Assembly (NCBI GenBank): GCA_020161295.1
Contig: JAIUOA010000005.1
Coordinates: 62,001-126,000, forward strand
DNA: 64,000 bases
Source of the DNA: Bacillota bacterium
Lineage (GTDB): Bacteria; Bacillota; Clostridia; Peptostreptococcales; Acidaminobacteraceae
Reading direction: 5' to 3'
A program made the translations under genes and the position numbers. Within the stretch, counting starts at the first letter, position 1. Every line of letters begins with the position of its first letter. This document shows, piece after piece, positions 8,537 through 16,614 of this stretch. Below the pieces are notes generated by a model that was not told where the DNA came from, ran no database searches, and was given only the letters and a program-made list of their open reading frames with translations.

Positions 8537-9340
8537 TTATTTTGATGCGTTTACAACAAATCCATACGCCTCAAAAATTTTTGCAGCTTCTTCAGAAGCT
8601 AAAAACGCTAAAAATACTTTCGATGCTTCTTCATGTGTGGTCTTCGTCACCATGCCCACTGGATAGATGATTCTCCCAACAGAACCTTCAGGCGCTTTTG
8701 CCACAATTTCTACTTTATCCGTCGAAGCGGCATCAGTGGCATAGACAATCCCCACATCAGCGCTACCTTCTGCAATCCAGTTTAGCACTTCGGTGACATT
8801 TGTACCTAGACTAAACTTATTAGCGTTTGAATCGAATAATCCTAAGGTAGTCAGCGCCTCCTTCGCATATTGGCCTGCAGGCACGCTTTCTGGATCGCCG
8901 ATGGCGATGGTTTCTGCATTACCGATGGTTTCAAACGAATCGACATCTGATTCACCACCTGATCCCTTAATCAGGACTACTGCGTTATCCAGTAGTTCTA
9001 CTATTGTCGATTCCGTTACCAATCCCCCTTCAGCAAGTGCTTTCATCTGTTTCATACCCGCAGAGAAGAATACATCGACATCTGCCCCTTCTTCGATTTG
9101 CGCTTGCAACTTGCCCGATGAGTCATAGGTTGCTTGTACTGTAATTTCTGGATGCTTTTCGTTAAATAAAGGAATCAGGGAATCCTCAAAGCAATTCTTT
9201 AAGCTGGCTGCAGCTGCCAGTGTAATCGTCGTGTTCTCTGCAACCGTCTCTGATGCCACAGAGTCCACTTTAGAGGTGCAGCCTATAATGGTCGTCATGA
9301 TTATTATGAGTGTTAATGCCATTACTAAAAATCGTTTCAT
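8537..9340 (-). CDS. modA: Molybdate-binding lipoprotein
   Basis: A 267-residue extracytoplasmic solute-binding protein. An N-terminal hydrophobic segment ends in a lipobox (TTIIGC), so it should be membrane-anchored by a lipidated Cys. The mature part begins ITLAAAASLKNCF and contains YDSSGKLQAQIEEGADVDVFFSAG, both typical of ModA ligand-binding loops. First gene of modABC. A Mo-box-like palindrome lies between its start and the upstream region. Confidence 0.92.
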   Translation of the reverse strand: MKRFLVMALTLIIIMTTIIGCTSKVDSVASETVAENTTITLAAAASLKNCFEDSLIPLFNEKHPEITVQATYDSSGKLQAQIEEGADVDVFFSAGMKQMKALAEGGLVTESTIVELLDNAVVLIKGSGGESDVDSFETIGNAETIAIGDPESVPAGQYAKEALTTLGLFDSNANKFSLGTNVTEVLNWIAEGSADVGIVYATDAASTDKVEIVAKAPEGSVGRIIYPVGMVTKTTHEEASKVFLAFLASEEAAKIFEAYGFVVNASK

Positions 9341-9354
9341 GAAAACGCCTCCAA

Positions 9355-9376
9355 TATCGTTAATATTTTATCGATA
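9355..9376. promoter_or_regulatory. Mo-box-like operator before modA
   Basis: A 22-bp imperfect palindrome in which 18 of 22 positions match the reverse complement. The outer arms are TATCG and CGATA and the inner part is AT-rich. It is 15 bp upstream of the modA start. The layout resembles ModE Mo-boxes (ATCG..TA..TA..CGAT). The HTH-TOBE protein at 10914 could be the binder. Confidence 0.5.
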
Positions 9377-9458
9377 ACCATTCGATACAGAATAATTCCG
9401 AACGATTCAATTATAACAGAGGCGAAATTAAAATTCTATGTGATTAATCAACAAAACC

Positions 9459-10397
9459 TTAATTTTTCTTATTTTCAGAAATGAGCCGATTAATTTGACC
9501 ATAGCTGTCCCAAAGAATTATGATGACTAGAATTGCAAATGTAATCACCAAACTTATCTGAACCCCTGATGCAATGCGTTCTCCCAACTTATCTGATACC
9601 TTATCCTTATCGATACCATATGGACTGATGAACACTAAATACCCAAGTGCGATGGAAATCACATTTAATACTACGGTTAGCAGACGAGAGCTCATCTGCC
9701 AGCTGCCTTTAAAAAGAAGATAGCAATTCAGTAAAATTTGCGTTCCAAAGACGGCCGAAATGGACAAAATGATGACCCTTGAATACGGCCCTGCTAGTAC
9801 ATTTGGTAAAAGCGTGGTTGCAACCGCGATGCCAACTGCTGTAAAGAATATCTCAAAAATCATATCCGTTAGAGATACGGAAGTTGAATAATCTTGAAGC
9901 GCATGAAATACCTTCTCATCCCATTTAACGTCTGATGCGTCCTCTTCATCCAAAGGAGAATAGTACTGTACTAAAGCAAAGATAAGGGTTACCACTGCGA
10001 AGACGTTTAAACCGACATCCCAAAAAGCACTTAGTAAATCGATAAAAAACGATAACAGTATGGGCTCTTGATTTGTGGTATTAAACAAATCACCGATGGC
10101 GATGGCAAAAGTCAAACCTACAAACGATGCGACTAATGCAATCTTTAGTACTAGCCAGTACAAATCAAAATATCTTCCGCTGATAAGCGCGTAGGAACGT
10201 CCTCTATATGAATCAGCAACTTGTTTTGGATGTCCCATGGATAAAATCGCCGCCTCCAGTTGTGCATCGGAGTACTCTCCATGACCAAAGTGCTCCTCTA
10301 GGTAGTCATACAACCCTGCCTCAATCTCCTTAATGATTTCTGCTCTGCCACTCGGTGGCAGCAAATTACTAATATTAAATAGGTATTTTTTAATCAT
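9459..10397 (-). CDS. HAAS-domain membrane protein
   Basis: 312 residues. The N-terminal ~75 residues (YLFNISNLLPPSGRAEIIKE followed by MGHPKQVADSYRG) are a HAAS-type signalling domain. Then come about six to seven hydrophobic segments from residue ~85 to 305. Such proteins are usually encoded with a PadR repressor, and here the PadR gene overlaps by 4 bp (ATGA). The role is likely signalling or membrane homeostasis; no enzyme motif is visible. Confidence 0.75.
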   Translation of the reverse strand: MIKKYLFNISNLLPPSGRAEIIKEIEAGLYDYLEEHFGHGEYSDAQLEAAILSMGHPKQVADSYRGRSYALISGRYFDLYWLVLKIALVASFVGLTFAIAIGDLFNTTNQEPILLSFFIDLLSAFWDVGLNVFAVVTLIFALVQYYSPLDEEDASDVKWDEKVFHALQDYSTSVSLTDMIFEIFFTAVGIAVATTLLPNVLAGPYSRVIILSISAVFGTQILLNCYLLFKGSWQMSSRLLTVVLNVISIALGYLVFISPYGIDKDKVSDKLGERIASGVQISLVITFAILVIIILWDSYGQINRLISENKKN

Positions 10398-10738
10398 AAA
10401 TGACCTCCCTTGATCATCTTGTCAAGTGCACCCGTCAACTTCTCCCATTCAACAATGAGTGCATCCTTTAGCATCCGCCCTTTCTCGCTGATCTGATAAT
10501 AGCGCCGAGGGCGATTATCCTCCACCTGCCATAGCGACTCTAAAAGTCCTTGCTTTTCAAGCCTTCTTAATAATGGATACAGTGTATTTTGCTCGATTTC
10601 TATGCCTAAGCCATTAAGGGCTTGAATAAGAGAATAACCATATTGTGGCTCAGATAACTGTGTTAAGACTGCTAATACCAATGATCCCCTGTTTAATTCC
10701 TGTCTCGCATTCTGAATGATGGTTGATAAATCAGACAC
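10394..10738 (-). CDS. PadR-family transcriptional repressor
   Basis: A 114-residue winged-helix protein with the PadR core: LVLAVLTQLSEPQYGYSLIQ, NTLYPLLRRLEKQGLLES and NRPRRYYQISEKG. It is the first gene of a two-gene unit with the HAAS protein. Its promoter has a palindrome in the spacer (10761-10790), so it is probably autorepressed. PadR repressors of this size often respond to membrane-active compounds; the ligand here is unknown. Confidence 0.88.
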   Translation of the reverse strand: MSDLSTIIQNARQELNRGSLVLAVLTQLSEPQYGYSLIQALNGLGIEIEQNTLYPLLRRLEKQGLLESLWQVEDNRPRRYYQISEKGRMLKDALIVEWEKLTGALDKMIKGGHL

Positions 10739-10760
10739 GTCATCACCTCCTGTTAATTTA

Positions 10761-10790
10761 ATTATAGTGTGTGATACACAGTATTGTCAA
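10761..10790 (-). promoter_or_regulatory. Sigma-A promoter with operator in the spacer (padR-HAAS)
   Basis: Minus strand: -35 TTGACA (10785-10790), 18-bp spacer, -10 TATAAT (10761-10766). The spacer contains the palindrome TGTGTATCACACA, well placed for repression by the PadR protein it controls. Confidence 0.8.
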
Positions 10791-10913
10791 TTCAATTTTA
10801 CTGTTGAATTCAATTTTTTAATTTTAGAAATGATGCCAGTATTATAGCACCTCACCTCAAATCGTGTTAAAATGGCGGTAGCATAGTCTTTATGATGAAA
10901 GAAAGGGAACGAC

Positions 10914-11432
10914 ATGGATGATTTACTCTATACGCCAGATGAAATCGCAAGTAAACTAAAAATCACAAAGGGGACCGTCTATGAAATGATCAAGCGCGGT
11001 GAACTCGATGCCCATAAAATAGGAAAGCACCTGAGAATTTCTCAGATGCAGTATGAAAGGTTTCTAGTATTAAGAAAAGGCATCGACAACGTATATGATG
11101 TCGTCATCACGCGACAAAACGAAGACACTGTGGCCATCATCGATGACATCGTCTTTTTTGTAGAACCGTTTTATGAAGGACCTGCGAAGTTGTCCATTAG
11201 ACCCGAAAGCGTTCTCCTAAGTAAAGGTGATTGCATAACCAGTGCAAGGAATTGTCATTTGGGTAAAATCGTCGCTATTAAAGAATATGAATCTAGGGTA
11301 CTGGTTACAGTGGATATAGGCGTTTTAATAGCCTCATACATTACCAAGCGCTCACTACACAACATGGCTTTAGCGGTTGGAAGCGATATCAACGTCATTT
11401 TTAAAACCATGTCCATCCATTTGTTTCGTTAA
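10914..11432 (+). CDS. Excisionase-type HTH regulator with TOBE domain, probable molybdate sensor
   Basis: 172 residues. Residues ~4-55 are a HTH_17 excisionase-type DNA-binding domain (LYTPDEIASKLKITKGTVYEMIKRG). The C-terminal ~65 residues (SARNCHLGKIVAIKEYESRV through DINVIFKTMSIHLF) look like a TOBE/molbindin domain, as in ModE and Mop proteins. HTH plus TOBE is a known alternative molybdate-responsive architecture. modABC starts 1.5 kb away and carries a Mo-box-like palindrome. Regulation of modABC is inferred from this context. Confidence 0.7.
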   Translation: MDDLLYTPDEIASKLKITKGTVYEMIKRGELDAHKIGKHLRISQMQYERFLVLRKGIDNVYDVVITRQNEDTVAIIDDIVFFVEPFYEGPAKLSIRPESVLLSKGDCITSARNCHLGKIVAIKEYESRVLVTVDIGVLIASYITKRSLHNMALAVGSDINVIFKTMSIHLFR

Positions 11433-11773
11433 CGCTTTTGGCTGTTTTCAGCGACACGATATCGGACCATTTTTCGAATCAATTCGAGTGGCAACGGTTG
11501 ATCAAGTGGAAACTGAACAGAGCCTTTCGCATTTTTATAAACTTTCAGTTCTTCCTCAAACGCTTCAATGCCTGAAGGTGTGGGATAAAACCCGATATGT
11601 TTTTTAAAGGCAGCAAAATGAACGAGATTTCCATTAAGGTAAAATGTGGGCATTTGATAACTAAAACGCTCTGTGGCCTCGGGGACTTCTTCTTTTATAA
11701 GGGCTCTAATGGTCCTCAGTTTATCCTGTACTTCTGCAGGGAACGTCGAGATGTATCCATCGATTTCGTTCAT
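11429..11773 (-). CDS. DUF1801/YdhG-like protein (frataxin-like iron chaperone family)
   Basis: 114 residues from the ATG behind GGAGGTG; an in-frame TTG further up is inside the ribosome site and was rejected. The motifs YISTFPAEVQDKLRTIRALI, YQMPTFYLNG and HIGFYPTPSG match the DUF1801/YdhG family, which has a frataxin-like fold. The function of most members is not established. The gene is convergent with the HTH-TOBE gene (4-bp overlap). Confidence 0.8.
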   Translation of the reverse strand: MNEIDGYISTFPAEVQDKLRTIRALIKEEVPEATERFSYQMPTFYLNGNLVHFAAFKKHIGFYPTPSGIEAFEEELKVYKNAKGSVQFPLDQPLPLELIRKMVRYRVAENSQKR

Positions 11774-11819
11774 GTGCACCTCCAAATATCGACTATTTCA
11801 TTTAAGAGTGAGGTTCGTT

Positions 11820-12539
11820 ATGTTAAAAAAAGGTTTGTCTATTCTCATTATAATCCTTTTCATCATCACTTCAAACACCATTCCTAACTTTGCGAACAGC
11901 GCTGAGCCTCCCTCGCTGGTCATCATCGTGGAAAATCCGCCAGAGGATTTTAAAATGACGCTCCTTAGTGAATCAGGCACGAATGACGGCAGAAGATATG
12001 ATTATGTCGGTGAGGTCCATTACACCTTCTACTACCGTGATTTGAACGAAAATAGACCTACTGCTGTGGAAATCACAGCTTACGGAAAAACGCAGGTCGT
12101 CGATTTACCGAGTCTTATCAACCGGTATCACGAAGTTCATACACTAGACCTCGATACATTGGTTTTCGCACCGGGAGAAACGATGACGAGAAGCATAAAA
12201 ATAGTGAGCTTTCGTGTATTCGGTACATTGCTCATCGAAGGGTTCCTCTTTTTTCTTTATGGCTTTCGAAATAGAAGATCATGGATCGGTTTTATAACCC
12301 TTAATCTCATCACACAGGCAGCACTTAACATTTCATTAATTAATGTGCCTATGTATTCTGGGTATCCTCTATTCTATTTAATATACTTTGAATTTTTCGT
12401 CTTTGTGGCTGAACTTATCGCTATCCACTTTTTTGTTCGTGAGAAGACTGCTGGAAAACGTAACGCCTTTGTTTTAGTTGCCAATACCTTAAGTTTAGTG
12501 ATCGCCTATCAAATCTCTTATTGGTTTCCACTGAGTTAA
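11820..12539 (+). CDS. Hypothetical membrane protein with signal peptide
   Basis: 239 residues from the ATG behind GTGAGG. It has a signal peptide (LKKGLSILIIILFIITSNT), an extracytoplasmic region of ~110 residues containing YTFYYRDLNENRPTAVEI, and four predicted C-terminal membrane helices. No catalytic motif was recognised. It is followed by a strong terminator and appears monocistronic. Confidence 0.65.
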   Translation: MLKKGLSILIIILFIITSNTIPNFANSAEPPSLVIIVENPPEDFKMTLLSESGTNDGRRYDYVGEVHYTFYYRDLNENRPTAVEITAYGKTQVVDLPSLINRYHEVHTLDLDTLVFAPGETMTRSIKIVSFRVFGTLLIEGFLFFLYGFRNRRSWIGFITLNLITQAALNISLINVPMYSGYPLFYLIYFEFFVFVAELIAIHFFVREKTAGKRNAFVLVANTLSLVIAYQISYWFPLS

Positions 12540-12569
12540 TAACTTGTGATAATATCAGGTTAATTCACC

Positions 12570-12596
12570 GACGATACGTTCAGTATCGTCTTTTTT
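12570..12596 (+). terminator. Rho-independent terminator
   Basis: GACGATAC (12570-12577) and GTATCGTC (12583-12590) form a perfect 8-bp stem followed by TTTTTT. It ends the gene at 11820. Confidence 0.9.
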
Positions 12597-12639
12597 ATTG
12601 TAAAAGAGTATTCATTTATCGTTTTAGACCTATTATTTA

Positions 12640-12668
12640 TTGACTTACGATAAATGTCGTTGTATGAT
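12640..12668 (+). promoter_or_regulatory. Sigma-A promoter of the DUF2975-XRE operon
   Basis: TTGACT (12640-12645), 17-bp spacer, TATGAT (12663-12668). TTATCGT (12616-12622) and ACGATAA (12647-12653) form widely spaced inverted half-sites around the -35, possibly for the XRE regulator. The ~95-nt leader can form two competing hairpins, because GGTGG near 12682 can pair with either of two CCACC stretches; this is noted only as a possibility. Confidence 0.65.
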
Positions 12669-12762
12669 ATTTTTGAGTTCGGGTGGCATCCACCTCGAAA
12701 ACCCCACCGCAAGCAACGCATTATCTAGAATAACCATAGTAAAAATTTAAGTGAGGACGCGT

Positions 12763-13248
12763 ATGAACATTCTAAAAAATAAAGAAACGGTATTTTTAAA
12801 ACTAACACTTGTGTTAATCTCTCTGCCCATCATCGCAGGCTGTGTTTGGGGGATCCCTTGGATTTTAAAAGAAGCCCTGCTCTATTATCCAAAACCGCTG
12901 GTCTTTTTGGTGGTCGCTGTGGTTTATGCCGCTGTGATTCCCTACTTTTATGCATTAACTCGCGCCAACCGATTACTCGGTTTGATCGATACAAACAACG
13001 CCTTTTCCAGTGATGCGGTGAAAGCACTTAAGCACATCAAAATTTGTGGCTTAGCCATCACTTCTCTCTATGTTTTGATTTTGCCTTTAATTTATCTCGT
13101 GGCGGAGGTGGATGACGCACCTGGCATTCTTCTGCTTGCGCTGGTCATCATGTTTGCTTCCTTCGTGATTGCTGCGTTTGCTGCACTCCTTGAAAAACTG
13201 CTAGAGCAAGCCATCGCCATAAAAGAAGAAAACGACCTGACGGTTTAG
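12763..13248 (+). CDS. DUF2975 membrane protein
   Basis: 161 residues from the ATG behind GTGAGG. Four hydrophobic helices separate the conserved stretch FSSDAVKALKHIKICGLAIT of the DUF2975 family. DUF2975 genes are routinely followed by a small XRE regulator of the YozG type, as here (9-bp gap). The biochemical role is unknown. Confidence 0.8.
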   Translation: MNILKNKETVFLKLTLVLISLPIIAGCVWGIPWILKEALLYYPKPLVFLVVAVVYAAVIPYFYALTRANRLLGLIDTNNAFSSDAVKALKHIKICGLAITSLYVLILPLIYLVAEVDDAPGILLLALVIMFASFVIAAFAALLEKLLEQAIAIKEENDLTV

Positions 13249-13257
13249 GAGGATATT

Positions 13258-13470
13258 ATGGCCATTATTATAAACATCGACGTCATGCTTGCCAAACGCA
13301 AAATGAGCGTCACTGAACTGTCCGAAAAGGTGGGCATCACCATGGCAAATCTGTCCATCCTAAAAAACGGTAAGGCGAAAGCCATCAAGTTGTCCACCCT
13401 AGAGGCGATCTGTCTTGCGCTGGATTGCCAGCCTGGCGATGTCCTCGAGTTTAGAAAAGAAACCCCATAA
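13258..13470 (+). CDS. YozG-type small XRE/Cro-CI transcriptional regulator
   Basis: A 70-residue single-domain HTH_26-type protein (INIDVMLAKRKMSVTELSEK, ITMANLSILKNGKAKAIKLS, LDCQPGDVLEF). It starts at an ATG behind AGGAGG and is translated with DUF2975. It probably represses its own operon. Confidence 0.88.
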   Translation: MAIIINIDVMLAKRKMSVTELSEKVGITMANLSILKNGKAKAIKLSTLEAICLALDCQPGDVLEFRKETP

Positions 13471-13482
13471 GGTGGTGCCTGT

Positions 13483-14598
13483 ATGAATCATTATGATCTC
13501 GTTATCATCGGCGCTGGACCATCAGGTGCAAACCTAGCCAGGTTAATATCACCGGATTTGAAGGTATTGCTCCTCGATAAGCGGCTGTTAAGCGATCCCT
13601 TTAATGGGTCGACGTCTCGAAAGTGCTGTGGTGGGTTATTGGCACCCGACGCGCAAAAAATGATCGCTTCCATGGGACTGGGCATCCCTAAGGATATTCT
13701 AGTGAGCCCGCAGCTTTTTTCGGTGAGAACCATCGACCTAGATCAAAACCTTCAGCGCGATTACCAGCGCTACTATTATAATATGGACCGTGAAAAATTT
13801 GATCGCTGGCTCATCTCTTTAATCCCCGAGCATGTCGACCGTTCTTTCGGTGCAGTGTTTCGGCACTATCAAGAAGATAATGACGGCCTCATCGTAGAAT
13901 ACTTTCAAAGTGGCGCGCTGTGTAAAGTCCACACGAAAGTCTTAATCGGCGCTGATGGAGCGAACTCAAAGGTTAGAGCACTCATGCGTAAACACAGGGG
14001 TGATCAATCACCCTTACCTAAGAAATACATTTCCATCCAGCAAGTATTTAGCTGTAATGCCACGGTTCCCTATTACACCGCCCTTTTCGATGCCACATTA
14101 ACCGATTTCTACGCATGGACGATTCCGAAGGACGGTGAGCACCTTCTAGGCGCAGCTCTGGAAATAAACGGCCATGAATGGGAAACGTTTAAGAGGTTAA
14201 AAGAAAAACTCACAGCAAAGGGCTATGAGTTTGGTCGTCTGCTTCGTACAGAAGGTGCTTTTATCAACCGCCCCCTCTCTCCCGCTTCATTTGATTCTGG
14301 CAACGATAAGGTTCTGTTGATCGGGGAAGCGGCAGGGGCCATTAGCCCAAGCTCTGCTGAGGGGATCAGTTACGCACTTAAGACGAGTTTGATGCTGGCT
14401 GAAAGTATAAACGAAGGAATGGCTGGGTGCGCTAAGCGCTACGCGAGAAACGCGCTGGCCATAAAAAAGAACCTTTTTCTAAAGCGACTTAAATCCCCTG
14501 CCATGTATCAGCCAACCCTTCGAAAGCTCGCCATACAATCGGGCTTGATGGGGTTGAAATCACCCGTTCATATCATCCCGGTTAATGGAGCCGTTTAA
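13483..14598 (+). CDS. FAD-dependent oxidoreductase, geranylgeranyl-reductase-like
   Basis: 371 residues. The dinucleotide-binding motif GAGPSG is at residues ~10-15. KCCGGLLAPDAQ is a Cys-Gly motif of geranylgeranyl reductase and FixC-like flavoproteins. The second FAD motif is VLLIGEAAGAISPSSAEGIS. This family reduces isoprenoid double bonds or acts as a halogenase/hydroxylase-like monooxygenase; the substrate is unknown. Archaeal-type lipid saturation is only one possibility. It is 12 bp after the XRE gene and may share the transcript. Confidence 0.75.
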   Translation: MNHYDLVIIGAGPSGANLARLISPDLKVLLLDKRLLSDPFNGSTSRKCCGGLLAPDAQKMIASMGLGIPKDILVSPQLFSVRTIDLDQNLQRDYQRYYYNMDREKFDRWLISLIPEHVDRSFGAVFRHYQEDNDGLIVEYFQSGALCKVHTKVLIGADGANSKVRALMRKHRGDQSPLPKKYISIQQVFSCNATVPYYTALFDATLTDFYAWTIPKDGEHLLGAALEINGHEWETFKRLKEKLTAKGYEFGRLLRTEGAFINRPLSPASFDSGNDKVLLIGEAAGAISPSSAEGISYALKTSLMLAESINEGMAGCAKRYARNALAIKKNLFLKRLKSPAMYQPTLRKLAIQSGLMGLKSPVHIIPVNGAV

Positions 14599-15476
14599 AT
14601 GGTCGTCGTTTTTTTTACTGGAATCCAGATTTCGCTACGATAATTTGGATTCGACGTGTCTTTGCTTTCATGCCAAACGATTTCTGGTCCTGCGATACTC
14701 TCATAGTCTGATGAAGGGAACCATTCAGCATAAATTCTACCCCAGGTGGCTTGCAGGGTTTCAGGGAAAGGGCCGACCACTTCGAACACCGCCCACATGC
14801 CCGCTGCGACTTCTAGAGCATCAAAATCCTCTACTGGTGCTTCGGTGGTAAGGACCCCGATAAAGTGATCCAGCTCACCGCTTTCTGACATCCTGCCCTC
14901 CGAGAAATTCGTAGATGCACTTATGATGCCATTCGGTTCAACATTCGACATCGCTTTTAATAAGGCGATGTTTTTTTCGTTTAATCGAGCGTAAATTTTC
15001 GCGATTTCAGGATTAATCCCCTCAAACTGAATGGGAATTCGTCTCATGTAACCCACAACCTTAAACGCTTCTTTTTCGATAAGTCTCACTTTCATTTCTG
15101 TTCCTCCTCTAATGGATAAATAGAAGGACAGTTTTGGATACGCGATGACGGACCTTCCATGCTGCTTCACCTCAGAAGGTAAAACACCGTGCATGGCGTG
15201 AAATGCTCTCGTGAAGGCATCTGCCGATTCATAACCATATTTGACTGCCACGTCGATTACTTTGGACTCCTGTTCGAACAAATCGTTTGCCGCTAAAGAC
15301 AACCGTCTTTTCCGAACGTATTCAGCCACGCCGATTCCCGCTAGAAAAGAAAACATCCTTTTAAAATGGTGTTCTGAACAACCCGCTAATCTCGAAGCCC
15401 TTTCCATGCTGATCTCATCCGTCAAATGCGCTTCGATGTAATCGATGGCATCATTAAAGTTTTTTAGTGTATCCAT
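14595..15476 (-). CDS. AraC-family regulator with GyrI-like effector domain
   Basis: 293 residues from the ATG behind AAGGAGG. The N-terminal ~105 residues hold two AraC helix-turn-helix motifs (SMERASRLAGCSEHHFKRMF and KVIDVAVKYGYESADAFTRA). The rest is a GyrI-like/SOUL-type ligand-binding domain (AGMWAVFEVVGPFP and WFPSSDYE). This Rob/BmrR-like layout is typical of multidrug or small-molecule sensors. It converges with the FAD reductase with a 4-bp overlap. Confidence 0.88.
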   Translation of the reverse strand: MDTLKNFNDAIDYIEAHLTDEISMERASRLAGCSEHHFKRMFSFLAGIGVAEYVRKRRLSLAANDLFEQESKVIDVAVKYGYESADAFTRAFHAMHGVLPSEVKQHGRSVIAYPKLSFYLSIRGGTEMKVRLIEKEAFKVVGYMRRIPIQFEGINPEIAKIYARLNEKNIALLKAMSNVEPNGIISASTNFSEGRMSESGELDHFIGVLTTEAPVEDFDALEVAAGMWAVFEVVGPFPETLQATWGRIYAEWFPSSDYESIAGPEIVWHESKDTSNPNYRSEIWIPVKKTTTI

Positions 15477-15511
15477 AACGTCCTCCTTACATCCCATAAT
15501 AACCATAAAAA

Positions 15512-15539
15512 TGAACCCACATCCGACAATATGGGTTCA
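15512..15539 (-). terminator. Terminator of the diguanylate cyclase gene
   Basis: TGAACCCA (15512-15519) and TGGGTTCA (15532-15539) form a perfect 8-bp stem, followed on the minus strand by ATTTTTA. It separates the GGDEF gene from the AraC gene. Confidence 0.75.
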
Positions 15540-15549
15540 AATACTATCG

Positions 15550-16386
15550 CTATTTACGTTTCATGGTTTTATTTCGGCCTGTATTTTTCGCCTCATAAAG
15601 TGCCTCATCTGCTAGATTAATGAGTTGGTCCAATGTCTGCGCTTCCTCTGTTGTGGTGGATATGCCTATACTGATGGAATAATGCACCACATAATCGCCA
15701 TACCGTTCTTCCAGCTCATAAATATGACGTCTAAAACCTTCTGCTTTTTCATAAGCAGTTGCCATATCCGTGTTAATCATAATCACTGCAAACTCTTCCC
15801 CGCCCATTCGAGCGACTGTATCAGTCCCTCTAAAGGAATGTTTGAGATGCGCTGAAAAAGACTTGATGACTTGGTCGCCGACGCCATGACCATACGTATC
15901 ATTGATCCGTTTAAAATAGTCGATATCCATCATCAGAATCGAGAGCTGTTCGTGATATCTCAATGCACGGTCAACGGCTTCTTCTCCGTACTCTCTAAAT
16001 CGTCTGCGGTTATTAAGGCCACTCAGTTCATCCGTAACAGCCATTTGCTCAAGTCGTCTTCGTAACTCCTCGCGTTCTGTGACATCTGATATGGTGATGA
16101 GCAAGCCAACCATTTCGTTATGGTTATGGACCCCTTTGGAAATGACATTCACAAACTTAGGAGTGTCCTTCGTCTCTATCATATAAATCTTATTTTCGAA
16201 TCGCATGATTGCACCTAGAAGCTCCTTCTGGTTTTCAAGCAGTTTCTCAATCGGCCCTTCATGAAGCTGACTATCAAACAACTGAAAAAGTGCGATACTC
16301 TTTTCATTATAATCCACCACTTGATTAAGTCGGTTGATCAGGACGATGCCTTCCTCACTCTCCTCAAAAATATGCTCACGTGCCAT
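15550..16386 (-). CDS. PAS-GGDEF diguanylate cyclase, probably truncated at the N-terminus
   Basis: 278 residues. A PAS domain covers ~1-110 (EEGIVLINRLNQVVDYNE). The GGDEF domain has an intact GGEEF active site and an RxxD inhibitory site (RGTD) five residues before it, so it should make c-di-GMP with product feedback. Homologues usually carry an N-terminal seven-helix sensor before the PAS. Here the first two helices sit in a separate overlapping frame (16376-16591) and the rest is missing. No convincing ribosome site precedes this ATG, so expression may depend on coupling to the upstream fragment. Confidence 0.8.
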   Translation of the reverse strand: MAREHIFEESEEGIVLINRLNQVVDYNEKSIALFQLFDSQLHEGPIEKLLENQKELLGAIMRFENKIYMIETKDTPKFVNVISKGVHNHNEMVGLLITISDVTEREELRRRLEQMAVTDELSGLNNRRRFREYGEEAVDRALRYHEQLSILMMDIDYFKRINDTYGHGVGDQVIKSFSAHLKHSFRGTDTVARMGGEEFAVIMINTDMATAYEKAEGFRRHIYELEERYGDYVVHYSISIGISTTTEEAQTLDQLINLADEALYEAKNTGRNKTMKRK

Positions 16387-16591
16387 GACTTTGATTCCAG
16401 AAAATCATCTCTTTCAGGCTTGTCGCATTTATTTCCAAAAGGTATCCGAGCAAATAGATTTGAAGTGTTAAGCTGAGGGCACCAAAGGCTCTCGCATAAC
16501 GTGTTTTACCTCTTAAAAATGAACTGACAAACATAAATGAGAGGAGCAATACACCCACGAATAAATATAAACTGATTAGCTTTGTGATCAT
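16376..16591 (-). pseudogene. Fragment of 7TM histidine-kinase-type sensor domain
   Basis: 71 codons with two membrane helices (LISLYLFVGVLLLSFMFVSS and FGALSLTLQIYLLGYLLEIN), then SLKEMIFWNQ. This matches the start of the seven-helix N-terminal sensor domain found in kinases and diguanylate cyclases. It ends 11 bp into the PAS-GGDEF gene in another frame. About 130-150 residues that should follow, helices 3-7, are absent. The best explanation is an internal deletion that fused helix 2 to the PAS out of frame. Confidence 0.6.
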
Positions 16592-16614
16592 AACCCCACC
16601 TAGATTTTTGAGTA

